From Phycisphaeraceae bacterium (lineage in GTDB: Bacteria > Planctomycetota > Phycisphaerae > Phycisphaerales > UBA1924), in the NCBI GenBank assembly GCA_019636565.1, contig JAHBXG010000028.1, positions 1 to 47,411 on the forward strand: DNA of 47,411 nucleotides, given 5' to 3'. This document shows, one piece after another, positions 7,856-16,235 of the stretch. Position numbers and translations under genes: made by a program. The stretch's first letter is position 1. Each line of letters opens with the position of its first letter. The notes under the pieces were generated by a model, which had not been told where the DNA came from, did not search any database, and saw nothing but the letters and a program-made list of their open reading frames with translations.

Positions 7856-9370
7856 ATGACGAGCATCGCGACCAAACCCAAGACTCTTACCAAAGGCGGC
7901 GCCAAGCACAAGATGGCGACCCTCGATTACAAGGTCAAGGACATCAATCTGCACGACTTCGGGCGCAACGAGATCCGTCTCGCAGAGACCGAGATGCCGG
8001 GCCTGATGGCCATTCGCGCCGAGTACAAGGGCAAAAAGCCCTTAAAGGGTGCCAAGATCATGGGCTCCTTGCACATGACGATTCAGACGGCGGTGCTCAT
8101 TGAGACGCTGACCGAACTCGGCGCGGATGTGCGTTGGGTGTCGTGCAATATTTTCAGCACACAGGATCATGCCGCGGCCGCCGTGGTCGTCGGCAAGGAC
8201 GGCACTCCGGACGACCCCAAGGGCGTGCCGGTGTTCGCGTGGAAGGGCGAGACGCTTGAGGAATACTGGTGGTGCACGGATCAGGCACTGATGTGGCCGG
8301 ACGGCAGCGGGCCGAACCTGATTCTCGACGACGGTGGTGACGCGACCTTGCTCGTGCACCGCGGCGCGGAATGGGAAAAGGCCGGCAAGGTGCCGAAGTT
8401 CAACGCGGCGAAGGATGCCGAGGAGTGGGGCTACATCCTTGAGCTCTGCGAGCAGCAGCAGAAAAAGAACCCCGGGCGCTGGTCGAAGGTGATCAAGGAG
8501 ATTCGGGGCGTTTCGGAAGAGACGACCACCGGCGTGCATCGGCTGTACCAGATGATGGAGCAGGGCAAGTTGGCGTTCCCCGCAATCAACGTCAACGACA
8601 GCGTGACCAAGAGCAAGTTCGACAACCTGTACGGCTGCCGCCACTCGCTGACGGACGGCATTCTGCGTGCGTCGGACGTCATGCTGAGCGGAAAGATTTG
8701 CGTGGTGCTGGGCTATGGCGACGTGGGCAAGGGGTGTGCTCAGTCGCTGCGTGGGCAGGGCGCCCGCGTGATCATCACCGAGATCGATCCGATTTGCGCG
8801 CTGCAGGCGGCGATGGAGGGGTATGAAGTGACAACGCTCGAAGACGTTGTCGAGCGTGCCGACTTGTTCATCACGGCGACGGGCAACAAGGACATCATCA
8901 CTGTCGAGCACATGTCGCGCATGAAGGACAAGGCGATCGTTGGCAACATCGGTCACTTCGACAACGAAATCGACATGGCCGGACTGAAGAGGTTCAAGGG
9001 CATTAAGACGATCAACATCAAGCCCCAGTACGACGAGTGGGTTTTCCCCGCCGCCAAGGGCAAGCCGGCGCACAGCGTCATGATCCTGGCGGAAGGCCGC
9101 CTCCTGAATCTCGGCTGCGCCACCGGCCACCCGAGCTTCGTGATGAGCTGCTCGTTCAGCAACCAGGTGATGGCGCAGATCGAGCTGCACAACAACGCGG
9201 GCAAGTACGAGAAGAAGGTTTACACCCTTCCCAAGCACCTCGACGAGCGCGTCGCCCGCTTCCACCTCGACAAGCTCGGCGTGCGGCTGACCAAGTTGAG
9301 CAAGGACCAGGCCGACTATCTCGGCATCCCGGCGGATGGGCCGTACAAGCCGAATCACTATCGCTATTGA
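7856..9370 (+). CDS. ahcY: Adenosylhomocysteinase (S-adenosylhomocysteine hydrolase)
   Basis: Splits S-adenosylhomocysteine to adenosine and homocysteine, removing the product inhibitor of methyltransferases; 504 aa. The NAD-binding motif is [20 protein letters not shown] (about residue 283), the substrate-domain segments [19 protein letters not shown] and [12 protein letters not shown] are typical, and the protein ends in YKPNHYRY, which carries the Lys and Tyr that reach the neighbouring subunit's NAD. An insertion of about 40 residues ([11 protein letters not shown] to [10 protein letters not shown]) is of the long-form type. A 24-residue lead before [11 protein letters not shown] is slightly longer than usual, so that second Met (7913) is an alternative start. 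It is followed by a clear terminator. Confidence 0.95.
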   Translation: MTSIATKPKTLTKGGAKHKMATLDYKVKDINLHDFGRNEIRLAETEMPGLMAIRAEYKGKKPLKGAKIMGSLHMTIQTAVLIETLTELGADVRWVSCNIFSTQDHAAAAVVVGKDGTPDDPKGVPVFAWKGETLEEYWWCTDQALMWPDGSGPNLILDDGGDATLLVHRGAEWEKAGKVPKFNAAKDAEEWGYILELCEQQQKKNPGRWSKVIKEIRGVSEETTTGVHRLYQMMEQGKLAFPAINVNDSVTKSKFDNLYGCRHSLTDGILRASDVMLSGKICVVLGYGDVGKGCAQSLRGQGARVIITEIDPICALQAAMEGYEVTTLEDVVERADLFITATGNKDIITVEHMSRMKDKAIVGNIGHFDNEIDMAGLKRFKGIKTINIKPQYDEWVFPAAKGKPAHSVMILAEGRLLNLGCATGHPSFVMSCSFSNQVMAQIELHNNAGKYEKKVYTLPKHLDERVARFHLDKLGVRLTKLSKDQADYLGIPADGPYKPNHYRY

Positions 9371-9376
9371 GTCGAT

Positions 9377-9408
9377 GCCCGGATGCGAAAGCGTCCGGGC
9401 CTCTTTTT
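9377..9408 (+). terminator. Intrinsic terminator after ahcY
   Basis: Arms GCCCGGATGC and GCGTCCGGGC form a 10-bp stem with one G-T pair and a GAAA tetraloop, followed by CTC and five T residues. It begins 6 bases after the ahcY stop codon. Confidence 0.85.
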
Positions 9409-9460
9409 GTCGAAGGTCCGGCGGGCCGAGGAATGGTCCGCTTGAAGTGAGTGCCGCACG

Positions 9461-10402
9461 ATGTGGGCGAACGCAATCAAGCCCGGCCCTGCCGATATCC
9501 GCGATCTCCTCGCGCAGAAGCGGGCCACTTTCAGTTTCGAGTTCTTTCCGCCCAAGACGCCCGAAGGAGCAGAGGAGCTCTACAAGCACATCACCGATCT
9601 CGAGACGCTTCGGCCTTCCTTCGTGAGCGTGACCTATGGCGCCGGCGGTTCGACCAGAGATCTAACCCACAATCTTGTTGTGCGTCTCAAAACACAAACT
9701 CCGCTCGACCCGATGCCCCACCTGACATGCGTTGGGCACGACGAAAAGCAGATCGACGACATTCTGCAGAAATACGCTCAGGCGGGCATCAACAAAATCC
9801 TCGCGCTCCGCGGCGATCCGCCGAAGTCCAAGGGCGGCGAAGACCCTTACAAGCACTTCAAGCAGGCGTCCGATCTTGTCCGCGCGATCAAAAAGTTCAA
9901 CCAGTCGGGGGGCCATCCGAACAAGCGAGGCTTTGCGATCGCGGTCGCCGGCTTTCCCGAAGGCCACCCCGACACACCCAATCGTGTCGTGGAGATCGAG
10001 CGCATGAAGGCGAAATGCGATGAGGGCGCCGACTTCATCGTGACGCAATTATTCTTCGACAACCACGATTTCTTTGATTTCCGCGACCGCTGCGGCTTGG
10101 CGGGGATTGATCAACCCATCATCGCCGGCATCATGCCGATCACCTCGATGCCCGGGATGAAGAAGATGGCCGAACTCGCGTTGGGCGCCCGTTATCCCGC
10201 GCCGCTGCTGCGTGCGCTCAACCGCACCGGAGGTGATGAGCAGGCGGTGCGTCGCGTGGGAGTGCACTGGGCGACCGAACAGTGCCGCGACCTGCTCGAT
10301 CACAAAGTTGCCGGTCTGCATTTCTACACGCTGAACCGGTCAACGGCCACCAAAGAAATCTACGCGACGCTCGGTGTACAGAGCAGCCTCGATTTGGCGT
10401 GA
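9461..10402 (+). CDS. metF: 5,10-methylenetetrahydrofolate reductase
   Basis: Flavoprotein that reduces 5,10-methylene-THF to 5-methyl-THF, the methyl donor for methionine synthesis; 313 aa, normal length for the bacterial TIM-barrel enzyme. Recognisable segments are FSFEFFPPKTPEGAEELY, SVTYGAGGSTRDLT, HLTCVGHDEKQIDDIL, ILALRGDPP, DFIVTQLFFD, IIAGIMPITS and GLHFYTLNRS. It follows ahcY after a terminator and 50 bases, so it probably has its own promoter. Together with ahcY and the SahR-like gene it forms a methyl-cycle cluster; folD at 45998 supplies its substrate. Confidence 0.95.
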   Translation: MWANAIKPGPADIRDLLAQKRATFSFEFFPPKTPEGAEELYKHITDLETLRPSFVSVTYGAGGSTRDLTHNLVVRLKTQTPLDPMPHLTCVGHDEKQIDDILQKYAQAGINKILALRGDPPKSKGGEDPYKHFKQASDLVRAIKKFNQSGGHPNKRGFAIAVAGFPEGHPDTPNRVVEIERMKAKCDEGADFIVTQLFFDNHDFFDFRDRCGLAGIDQPIIAGIMPITSMPGMKKMAELALGARYPAPLLRALNRTGGDEQAVRRVGVHWATEQCRDLLDHKVAGLHFYTLNRSTATKEIYATLGVQSSLDLA

Positions 10403-10411
10403 CACTCCGCT

Positions 10412-10960
10412 TCATCCGATGAGATGTGCCGGATCGATCGTCGGTTCGGGGCTTGCCGGCACGCAGCAGTGCCTGAGGCACTCGCTGAGCCAGCGAATCC
10501 CCTTGCCTTGCACGCTGGAGAGCAGCGGGCGAGCGCTTGAACCGGATCGCGAATCGAGAATCTCACGGAGCAGGGAATCGGCGTGCGCAACGCTCGCAGG
10601 GATCGTTCGCCACGCGTGAAGCGTGCGGGGGACATTCAGATCCGGATGGTGCAGGCACACCATTCGCTTCATAACCGCCGGATTGATCGCGGTGAAGTAG
10701 CCCGCTTCCCAGAGCCACCAATCGCGATCGAGCGAGCGCTCGCCAAAGACCAACAGCAGCCAGTTCGTCGAACGAAGCACCTCACTCGCGCGGGCATGCC
10801 AATGCTGATCGAGTTGCAGGCCGGCCGAATGCGACACGGCGACCGAGCCTCCTCCCAGTCCGTCCATGGCGTCCACAAAATCTCGAACCGCCTTCGTGCT
10901 GCGGCCCAATGGGTGGCTGATATGAATCCGGAGAGTGCCGGCGCCGGCATGGGTGGTCAT
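10412..10960 (-). CDS. TIR-like domain protein
   Basis: 182 aa. The first 110 residues follow the TIR-fold order: strand LRIHISHP, helix TKAVRDFVDAMDGL, strand SVAVSHSAGL, a helix with ASEVLRSTNWLLLVFGERSL, then DRDWWLWEAGYF, which matches the region where TIR NADases place the catalytic Glu (W-x-x-x-E type). Many bacterial TIR proteins consume NAD on phage attack, so an immune effector role is possible but unproven. The C-terminal 60 residues (LLSSVQGKGIRWLSECLRHC) are not recognised. The ATG at 10960 has a GGAG site; an in-frame GTG lies 12 bases earlier. It starts 16 bases after the stop of the regulator gene, probably one operon. It ends 9 bases from metF, convergent. Confidence 0.55.
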   Translation of the reverse strand: MTTHAGAGTLRIHISHPLGRSTKAVRDFVDAMDGLGGGSVAVSHSAGLQLDQHWHARASEVLRSTNWLLLVFGERSLDRDWWLWEAGYFTAINPAVMKRMVCLHHPDLNVPRTLHAWRTIPASVAHADSLLREILDSRSGSSARPLLSSVQGKGIRWLSECLRHCCVPASPEPTIDPAHLIG

Positions 10961-10976
10961 TGTGGTCTCCACGCGA

Positions 10977-11453
10977 TCAAGTCGAGGTGGACTGGTGGGC
11001 CGCGCTCAGTGAATTTCGAATACGCGACGAGATTTCGGGAGCGAGCGAGCTTGTCATGCGAAGCTGCGCGGATGAACCGTGCGCGGCAAGGCGCCCGACT
11101 TCCTCCGACGTCGCGAGCTTTTCCGCGATGCCGCGGAGAAGCCTCGAAAGTGTTGCCGATCGGATGGAATAGTCGGCGACTTCGGACTGCCTCTGCGGTC
11201 CGATTCCCATGATCAGCCAGTTGCACGAAATGTCGTACGCGTGGATAACCGCGCTCAGGAATTCGATGGATGGATGCCCATTGGACAGATAGCGCCGCAC
11301 GGTTTCCGGATGCGTATCTGTGCGGAGCCCGATGGCGCGACAGCTCTCCCCCTTGAGTGCCGATTTGAGGCGCTCCCGTATCGGATCGAGGGAGCAATCG
11401 GAACTCGCGACTTGTCCCCGGGTAATGCGCAAGTTTGTTCGAGAGTGACGCAC
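10977..11453 (-). CDS. Cro/CI-type helix-turn-helix regulator
   Basis: 158 aa. A phage-repressor-like helix-turn-helix lies at about residues 22-70 (IRERLKSALKGES, RTDTHPETVRRYLSNGHPSIEFLSAVIHAYDI) and is followed by CNWLIMGIGP, the short tail typical of XRE/CI regulators. The remaining 80 residues, containing two predicted helices, may mediate dimerisation. I chose the GTG at 11453 because AAAGGAG (11465-11459, minus strand) sits 5 bases before it and the upstream codons look non-coding. It probably controls its own operon with the TIR-like gene. Confidence 0.65.
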   Translation of the reverse strand: MRHSRTNLRITRGQVASSDCSLDPIRERLKSALKGESCRAIGLRTDTHPETVRRYLSNGHPSIEFLSAVIHAYDISCNWLIMGIGPQRQSEVADYSIRSATLSRLLRGIAEKLATSEEVGRLAAHGSSAQLRMTSSLAPEISSRIRNSLSAAHQSTST

Positions 11454-11512
11454 GCTGACTCCTTTGCGAATGTGCGGCGCCCCATCGCGCGGCACGCATG
11501 GTGGCGATGAAA

Positions 11513-11941
11513 TCAGGAACCGAGATCGGTCTGAAGTGAAACGAGCGAGACTTCCAGCGCCAGCGCGATTTCCTGGTCGAGCCCGTTGGGCTCCACCGCC
11601 AGAAGTTTCAGGCATTGGACGACAATCAACCGCGCGTTGATGATTTCGATCTTGGTAAGCTCAGGCCGGACGCCGAACGTGTCGTACGCCAGAACAAACT
11701 GCAAGGCTGTGTAATCTCGCGCCGAGATCGATCCGTCAGACGGAGGGCGGGATTCGTCGCATTTCACGTAGTAGCAGAGTTGATGAAGCCAGCTCGAGAG
11801 ATCATCGATCGGATCGGATTCTGCGATCGCGAAAGTTGCCGGAAGAAATCCCGAGGCGGAAGCCGCCGGAATGGCGCATTTGAGATGGCAAATAACAAGC
11901 CAACACAACAAAGGCGCCCGAACGATTAGTGTTCTTCCCAT
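11513..11941 (-). CDS. Exported protein of unknown function
   Basis: 142 aa. A hydrophobic N-terminal segment (about residues 6-30, ending near AASASG) looks like a Sec signal peptide. The mature part has no recognised domain; it holds two Cys in the CYYVKC segment and a predicted helical end rich in Leu. It lies 59 bases upstream of the regulator gene on the same strand, so it may share a transcript with the regulator and TIR-like genes. It is divergent from the ECF sigma factor gene across a 151-bp region holding repeated TGTGGA motifs. Confidence 0.45.
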   Translation of the reverse strand: MGRTLIVRAPLLCWLVICHLKCAIPAASASGFLPATFAIAESDPIDDLSSWLHQLCYYVKCDESRPPSDGSISARDYTALQFVLAYDTFGVRPELTKIEIINARLIVVQCLKLLAVEPNGLDQEIALALEVSLVSLQTDLGS

Positions 11942-12009
11942 AACGAATCTCCATGTGTCTGCGAGGCAGGAACCTCAGAGACATGGAGTGGGCGGGGCAA
12001 ACCGGGGTC

Positions 12010-12059
12010 GTGTGACACAACCGTGTGGATTTCGGATAAGATTTCCACATTCCTGTGGA
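12010..12059. promoter_or_regulatory. Cluster of inverted TGTGGA/TCCACA motifs
   Basis: In the divergent gap between the exported unknown and the ECF sigma factor, TGTGGA occurs at 12024-12029 and 12054-12059 and its complement TCCACA at 12044-12049; the last two form a 6-bp inverted repeat with a 4-bp spacer. A small GTGTGACAC palindrome lies at 12010-12018. This looks like an operator array or alternative RNA hairpins. The binding protein is unknown; the nearby Cro/CI-type protein is one candidate. Confidence 0.35.
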
Positions 12060-12092
12060 GGGGCGGGCGTTATCGAAAGTTGAGCCTGAGTG

Positions 12093-12704
12093 ATGGGACG
12101 CCTCGCGAATAGCACAGGTCCGGAACCAGAAAGGCCGGTAAGCGGCAGCGGGGATCCGCTCGACCGAATCCGGACCGGCGATCGCGACGCGGCGGCAGAA
12201 TTCCTGACCCGCAACGAGGCGCTGATCCGGCGGCGGTATCGCCAGAAGATGGGGAGGGCCATGAGGCGGCTGTGTGACTCCCAGGAACTGGTTTCAACAA
12301 TCGCGCGCCGGTTCGACAAAATGGTCAGCGACGGCGAAGTGCGGGCCGCGAGCGAGCCGCAGTTGTGGGCCCTCATCTTTTCGATTGGCGATCACGCGCT
12401 CGCGGACAAGGGGCGGATTCTTCAGCACTTGGAGCGTGTGGAAGGACCGGATTCGGATGCCGCGCGAGAATGGCGGATCAGGTTTGCGCGCGCAGAGCGG
12501 TCGGGTCCGGACGGCATGGAGGGCGAGCTTGATTCGATGCTTCGCTCTTTGGAAGAACCAATCGACCGCCAGATTCTCACGATGTGGCTGATGGGAATCG
12601 AGCTTCAGGTGATCGCCGCCGAATTATCAATGGAACCCGCTACTGCGCGCAAACGCTGGGAGCGGATAAGGTCAAAGTTGCGGGTTAGCGCAGAACAGGA
12701 ATAA
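12093..12704 (+). CDS. ECF-like RNA polymerase sigma factor
   Basis: 203 aa. Region 2 is seen in GDRDAAAEFLTRNEALIRRRYRQ and CDSQELVSTIARRF (the DSQDLVQ-type motif of planctomycete ECF factors); region 4 is IDRQILTMWLMGIELQVIAAELSMEPATARKRWERIRSKL. The linker between the regions is long. GTG at 12090 precedes the ATG at 12093; either may be used. The stop is 4 bases before the Ser/Thr kinase gene, so the two are cotranscribed. In planctomycetes such ECF factors are often coupled to a kinase instead of a classical anti-sigma factor. The kinase probably controls it, by inference from this coupling. Confidence 0.8.
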   Translation: MGRLANSTGPEPERPVSGSGDPLDRIRTGDRDAAAEFLTRNEALIRRRYRQKMGRAMRRLCDSQELVSTIARRFDKMVSDGEVRAASEPQLWALIFSIGDHALADKGRILQHLERVEGPDSDAAREWRIRFARAERSGPDGMEGELDSMLRSLEEPIDRQILTMWLMGIELQVIAAELSMEPATARKRWERIRSKLRVSAEQE

Positions 12705-12708
12705 TTCA

Positions 12709-14694
12709 ATGTTGAGAATTGCATCAATGAAGAGCACGACCGCGAATCAAAGCCCGTTGGGGATCGCGCGCCTTCTTGCGGCATCCTCCTATCTCTCCGA
12801 TAGCGAGCTCGCCGACGCGATCGTCGAAAACTGCGGTTCCATCGATGCGCTCAGGCTTGAACTGTTCTTGACCTCGATACCGGATCTGACCTCAAGGCCA
12901 GTTGCGCTCGATGCGGCAATCGAGGTCACTCTCAAATCAATGCGGCGGTCGGGCGCAGAAGGAGAGGAGGCTGTAGCAATACTCTCACGAGATTACCCGG
13001 CTCTGGCCCCCGCGATCCGAACGGCGCACGCCTTGGGCGAGGCCATGGGGAGTACCACCTCGCTGGCCGTATCTCATTCCGGGCGAGAGGCGATTCCATT
13101 ACCCTTCGACGTCGGTCCGGCTTTGGCTTCCGGAGAGCCTCGCTACCAGTTGCACCAGCTTCTCGGCATTGGATCGGAGGGCGCTGTGTACCTCGGGCAG
13201 GACCGGTCGCTTTCAGAATCTGGCAGCCCGGCGTGGGTCGCGTTGAAACACGTGGCGCCGGGTGCTGCTGCCGATGAGGCGATTCGAGCCCGAAGGGTGC
13301 TTCACCCCAATGTCGTTCGGGCGCTCGACAAAATACAGGGGCCTGGCGGGTCATGGATGCTCGTGTTTGAGTTTGTTCGAGGTGGCTCTCTCGAGAAAAA
13401 ATGGGGCGGGAAGACTTTGTCTGATCGTGCGCGGGCGGCGGCGGAAATGTGCGTGCAGGTTGCCAAGGGCGTACAGGCAGCGCATTCGGCCGGTCTGATT
13501 CATCGTGATCTGAAGCCAGGAAACATTCTGCTTACCGAAGACGGGACTCCCAAAATCTCCGACTTCGGAATCAGCCACAATCAGTCAAGCCCGCACTCCG
13601 AGGACCGCTCGGGGTCGCTCGGCTTCATGTCGCCCGAACAGTTTCGCGGCGCCGTTTCGTCGATCCAAGACGATGTGTACGGGTTGGGAGGATTGCTGTA
13701 CTGGATGCTGACAGGCGCCGCTCCGAACGGTGCAACGAAGCAGGCCGCTATGGAGCGTTTGTCGGGAACGGGGAGCGAGCGTGAAATCACACGAGCGCTC
13801 GCGGGCGTCGATACTGATCTCTCGGCCGTTTGCCTTCGGGCGCTGTCGATCGAGCCTGCAGAGCGATATGCATCGGCAGATCGAATGGCAGTGGACCTCG
13901 AGCTGTGGCTCGCGCACGAGCCGCTGCGTTGGACCAAGCCCTCGTTTGCCCGCCGCTATCGACTGGCGGTTCAGCGTTCTCCTATTGCATGGGGTATCGC
14001 CGGGGTTGGTGCGATCGCGGCGATTGCGATCGTATTAATAGCCGGTTACCTGGTGGGCAATGCAGAAGTCGCACGAGAGCGTGCGGCGATTGAATTGCTG
14101 CGCCAACGAAACACCGATCAGCAGGAACGGCTTCAAAATGCCAGCGTGATGACGGCCATGATGTCGAAGTATCTCCGAAACGTCAGCGATGATGACATGG
14201 GAGCAAACTGGGTTCACCTTCTGACTTTCATCGAATCCATGATGGGTTCCAGATCGAGCTCAGATCCCACCGATACCGAGCAACACTGGCTCAGCCGAGT
14301 CCGGGTGGCAAAGAACGCAATCGCGGAATCTCGAGCGAGAGGGCGAGGTGACGATCTCGAGCCATTGATGTTGGAATCATCGCTGTGCCTGTGGCTGCTC
14401 CGCGTCAAGAACGGGCAGGAGGCGCTCGAACACCTCGATGCGATCGAACCGAGGTGGCGCAGGATGCTTCAGCCGGAAGACGAATGGTTTGTGTTTATGG
14501 ATGTTTTTCGCCGGTGCGCCGAGTTGCTTGTCGTAGACACAAATCTGCCCGATGCGGGCGAACGGCGAATCGCCCTGTATTCTGCGGCGGTTGATCGATC
14601 AAAGACGCTTGGACAAACCGGCAGGCCTGTGCGGGTGCTTCTCGAAAAGCTGAAGCCTGTCGCGTATCCGGATGCCGTCGCAACAGCGCCATAA
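12709..14694 (+). CDS. Membrane Ser/Thr protein kinase
   Basis: 661 aa, Hanks-type kinase. Residues 1-140 form a cytosolic helical region of unknown role. The kinase domain (about 145-400) begins with YQLHQLLGIGSEGAVYLGQ (Gly-rich loop) and VALKHV (ATP-binding Lys), and contains HRDLKPGNIL (catalytic Asp, about 267), DFGIS, and MSPEQFRG in the activation segment. A single membrane segment follows (about 424-446, IAWGIAGVGAIAAIAIVLIAG). A short coiled coil with ERAAIELLRQRNTDQQERL leads into an outer domain of about 200 residues without recognised motifs. It is translated right after the sigma factor, whose activity it probably tunes. Confidence 0.88.
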   Translation: MLRIASMKSTTANQSPLGIARLLAASSYLSDSELADAIVENCGSIDALRLELFLTSIPDLTSRPVALDAAIEVTLKSMRRSGAEGEEAVAILSRDYPALAPAIRTAHALGEAMGSTTSLAVSHSGREAIPLPFDVGPALASGEPRYQLHQLLGIGSEGAVYLGQDRSLSESGSPAWVALKHVAPGAAADEAIRARRVLHPNVVRALDKIQGPGGSWMLVFEFVRGGSLEKKWGGKTLSDRARAAAEMCVQVAKGVQAAHSAGLIHRDLKPGNILLTEDGTPKISDFGISHNQSSPHSEDRSGSLGFMSPEQFRGAVSSIQDDVYGLGGLLYWMLTGAAPNGATKQAAMERLSGTGSEREITRALAGVDTDLSAVCLRALSIEPAERYASADRMAVDLELWLAHEPLRWTKPSFARRYRLAVQRSPIAWGIAGVGAIAAIAIVLIAGYLVGNAEVARERAAIELLRQRNTDQQERLQNASVMTAMMSKYLRNVSDDDMGANWVHLLTFIESMMGSRSSSDPTDTEQHWLSRVRVAKNAIAESRARGRGDDLEPLMLESSLCLWLLRVKNGQEALEHLDAIEPRWRRMLQPEDEWFVFMDVFRRCAELLVVDTNLPDAGERRIALYSAAVDRSKTLGQTGRPVRVLLEKLKPVAYPDAVATAP

Positions 14695-14771
14695 TTCGCG
14701 GAATCGACTGTCGCTTCGGGAGTGCAACTGCGACGCAGGAGTACTGCAAGTTGCGAGATCGGCTTGCTACC

Positions 14772-16235
14772 TCAGGGCAGGCTTGATGAGAAAATGCCAA
14801 CCGGGGGCAGACCTTCCGCCTTTTCGCTCGGATTCCACCCCCCGCCGAGCGCCTTGTACAGGCGCACGATGGTCGCGAGCTGGCTGAACCGGACCTGTGC
14901 GAGCGTGTTTTCAGCCGGGAACAGCTGCTGCTGCGCTTCGAGCACTTCGAAGTAGGATGCTTTGCCCGCCGAGTAACGCTTCATCGACACTTCCACCGAT
15001 TCGGAGAACGCCCGGACGCTTCGCTCCTGCTCGGCGCGGACAAGTTCGAGCTTATCGCGATCGGTCAGGCCGTCCGAAACTTCGCGGAGCGCGACCAGAG
15101 CGGTCTTTTGATAGCCCAGGCGTGCCGCGTCCCACTCCGCCTTGCGCTGAGCGAGCTGTGCTTCGAGTTGCCCACCCGTGAAGATCGGGCCCAAGAGGTT
15201 GCCTCCAGCGGACCACGCGGTCGAGACCGGATCGAGCAGATCGCCGAGCGAACTGCTGACCTTTCCGAAATATGTTGTAAGTCCAATCCGCGGAAAAAAG
15301 TCCGCCTGCGCGACGCCGACGGCGGCGTTGGCGGCCCGGAGCCTCTGCTCGGCCTCGCGTAAGTCGGGTCGGCGCTCGAGCAATTGCGAAGGAATGCCGG
15401 CCGGCACTTCCGGGGGCATCGTCTGCTCGGTCAGCCGCGTGCCCCGCTTGATCGGGCCCGGCGTCTTGCCGAGAAGCACGCTGATCTCGTTCTCCTTGAG
15501 CGTGATGAGTCGTTCGATATCGGGAACGCGTGCGGCGACCGACGCGAGCGAGGCCTCCGCCCGAGAAGTTTCGAGCCGCGAGCCCGCGCCGCCCTTCAGG
15601 CGCTGCGTAAACAGTTTCAGGCTGTCGGCAAACGACTGCTCGGTACGGATCGCGATCTCGCGCTCGAGGTCGAGCTCGAGCAATTGGAAATAGGCCGTTG
15701 CGATCTCCGCGAGGACCGTGATCATGACGGCGTTCTTCGCTTCCTCGGTTGCCAGATACTCCGCGAGCGCCTGTTCGTTCAGCCTGCGGATCCGGCCCCA
15801 AACATCGAGTTCCCACGCGGCGCCGATGATGCCGAAACCCGTGCCGCCCTGCACACCGTTGTTGAGAACCGGAGTACCGGCGAAATCGTTGCGACCGCCC
15901 GTGATGGCGCCCTGGTAGTTCACCGTGGGGTAGTAGAGTGAGCGAGCCTGTGCCGCGAGTTCGCGTGCCTGCTCGACGCGGGCAACGGCGATGCGAGTGT
16001 CGAAGTTGCTTGTAAGCCCCTCGCGGATCAATTCCTGAAGAACCGGGTCGTTGTAGATGGTCCACCAATCAGTTTCCGCCAGCGAATGCTCTTGGGGCTG
16101 CGCCTGGCCGCGGAACACTTCAGGCGCGGCGGTCACGGGCCGCTGATAATCGGGGCCGACGGGATGGCACGCCGGAATCGCCGCGAGAGCGGCGGTCGCG
16201 AGCAGACATGTTGGCCTGAAGTCCGCCTTATTCAT
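14772..16235 (-). CDS. RND efflux outer-membrane channel lipoprotein (OprM/NodT family)
   Basis: 487 aa TolC-like channel that lets the RND pump export across the outer membrane. The start at 16235 gives MNKADFRPTCLLATAALAAIPAC, a lipoprotein signal with Cys at about residue 23. Then comes the family segment VGPDYQRPVTAAPEVFRG, WWTIYNDPVLQELI, and two halves with the repeated helical hairpin pattern (ELDVWGRIRRLNEQA; RLRAANAAVGVAQADFFPRIGLT). The start overlaps the pump gene by 8 bases, showing translational coupling. It is the last gene of the operon. Confidence 0.92.
   Translation of the reverse strand: MNKADFRPTCLLATAALAAIPACHPVGPDYQRPVTAAPEVFRGQAQPQEHSLAETDWWTIYNDPVLQELIREGLTSNFDTRIAVARVEQARELAAQARSLYYPTVNYQGAITGGRNDFAGTPVLNNGVQGGTGFGIIGAAWELDVWGRIRRLNEQALAEYLATEEAKNAVMITVLAEIATAYFQLLELDLEREIAIRTEQSFADSLKLFTQRLKGGAGSRLETSRAEASLASVAARVPDIERLITLKENEISVLLGKTPGPIKRGTRLTEQTMPPEVPAGIPSQLLERRPDLREAEQRLRAANAAVGVAQADFFPRIGLTTYFGKVSSSLGDLLDPVSTAWSAGGNLLGPIFTGGQLEAQLAQRKAEWDAARLGYQKTALVALREVSDGLTDRDKLELVRAEQERSVRAFSESVEVSMKRYSAGKASYFEVLEAQQQLFPAENTLAQVRFSQLATIVRLYKALGGGWNPSEKAEGLPPVGIFSSSLP

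Noticed and set aside
8042..9589. Long open frame (515 codons) opposite ahcY
   Set aside because: It is entirely antisense to a well-conserved gene and gives low-information sequence.
10405..10425. TCATCCGATGA palindrome after metF as a second operator of the SahR-like protein
   Set aside because: It shares only the TTCATCCG half with the site at 6761, has no spacer, and lies in a convergent gene end, not a promoter.
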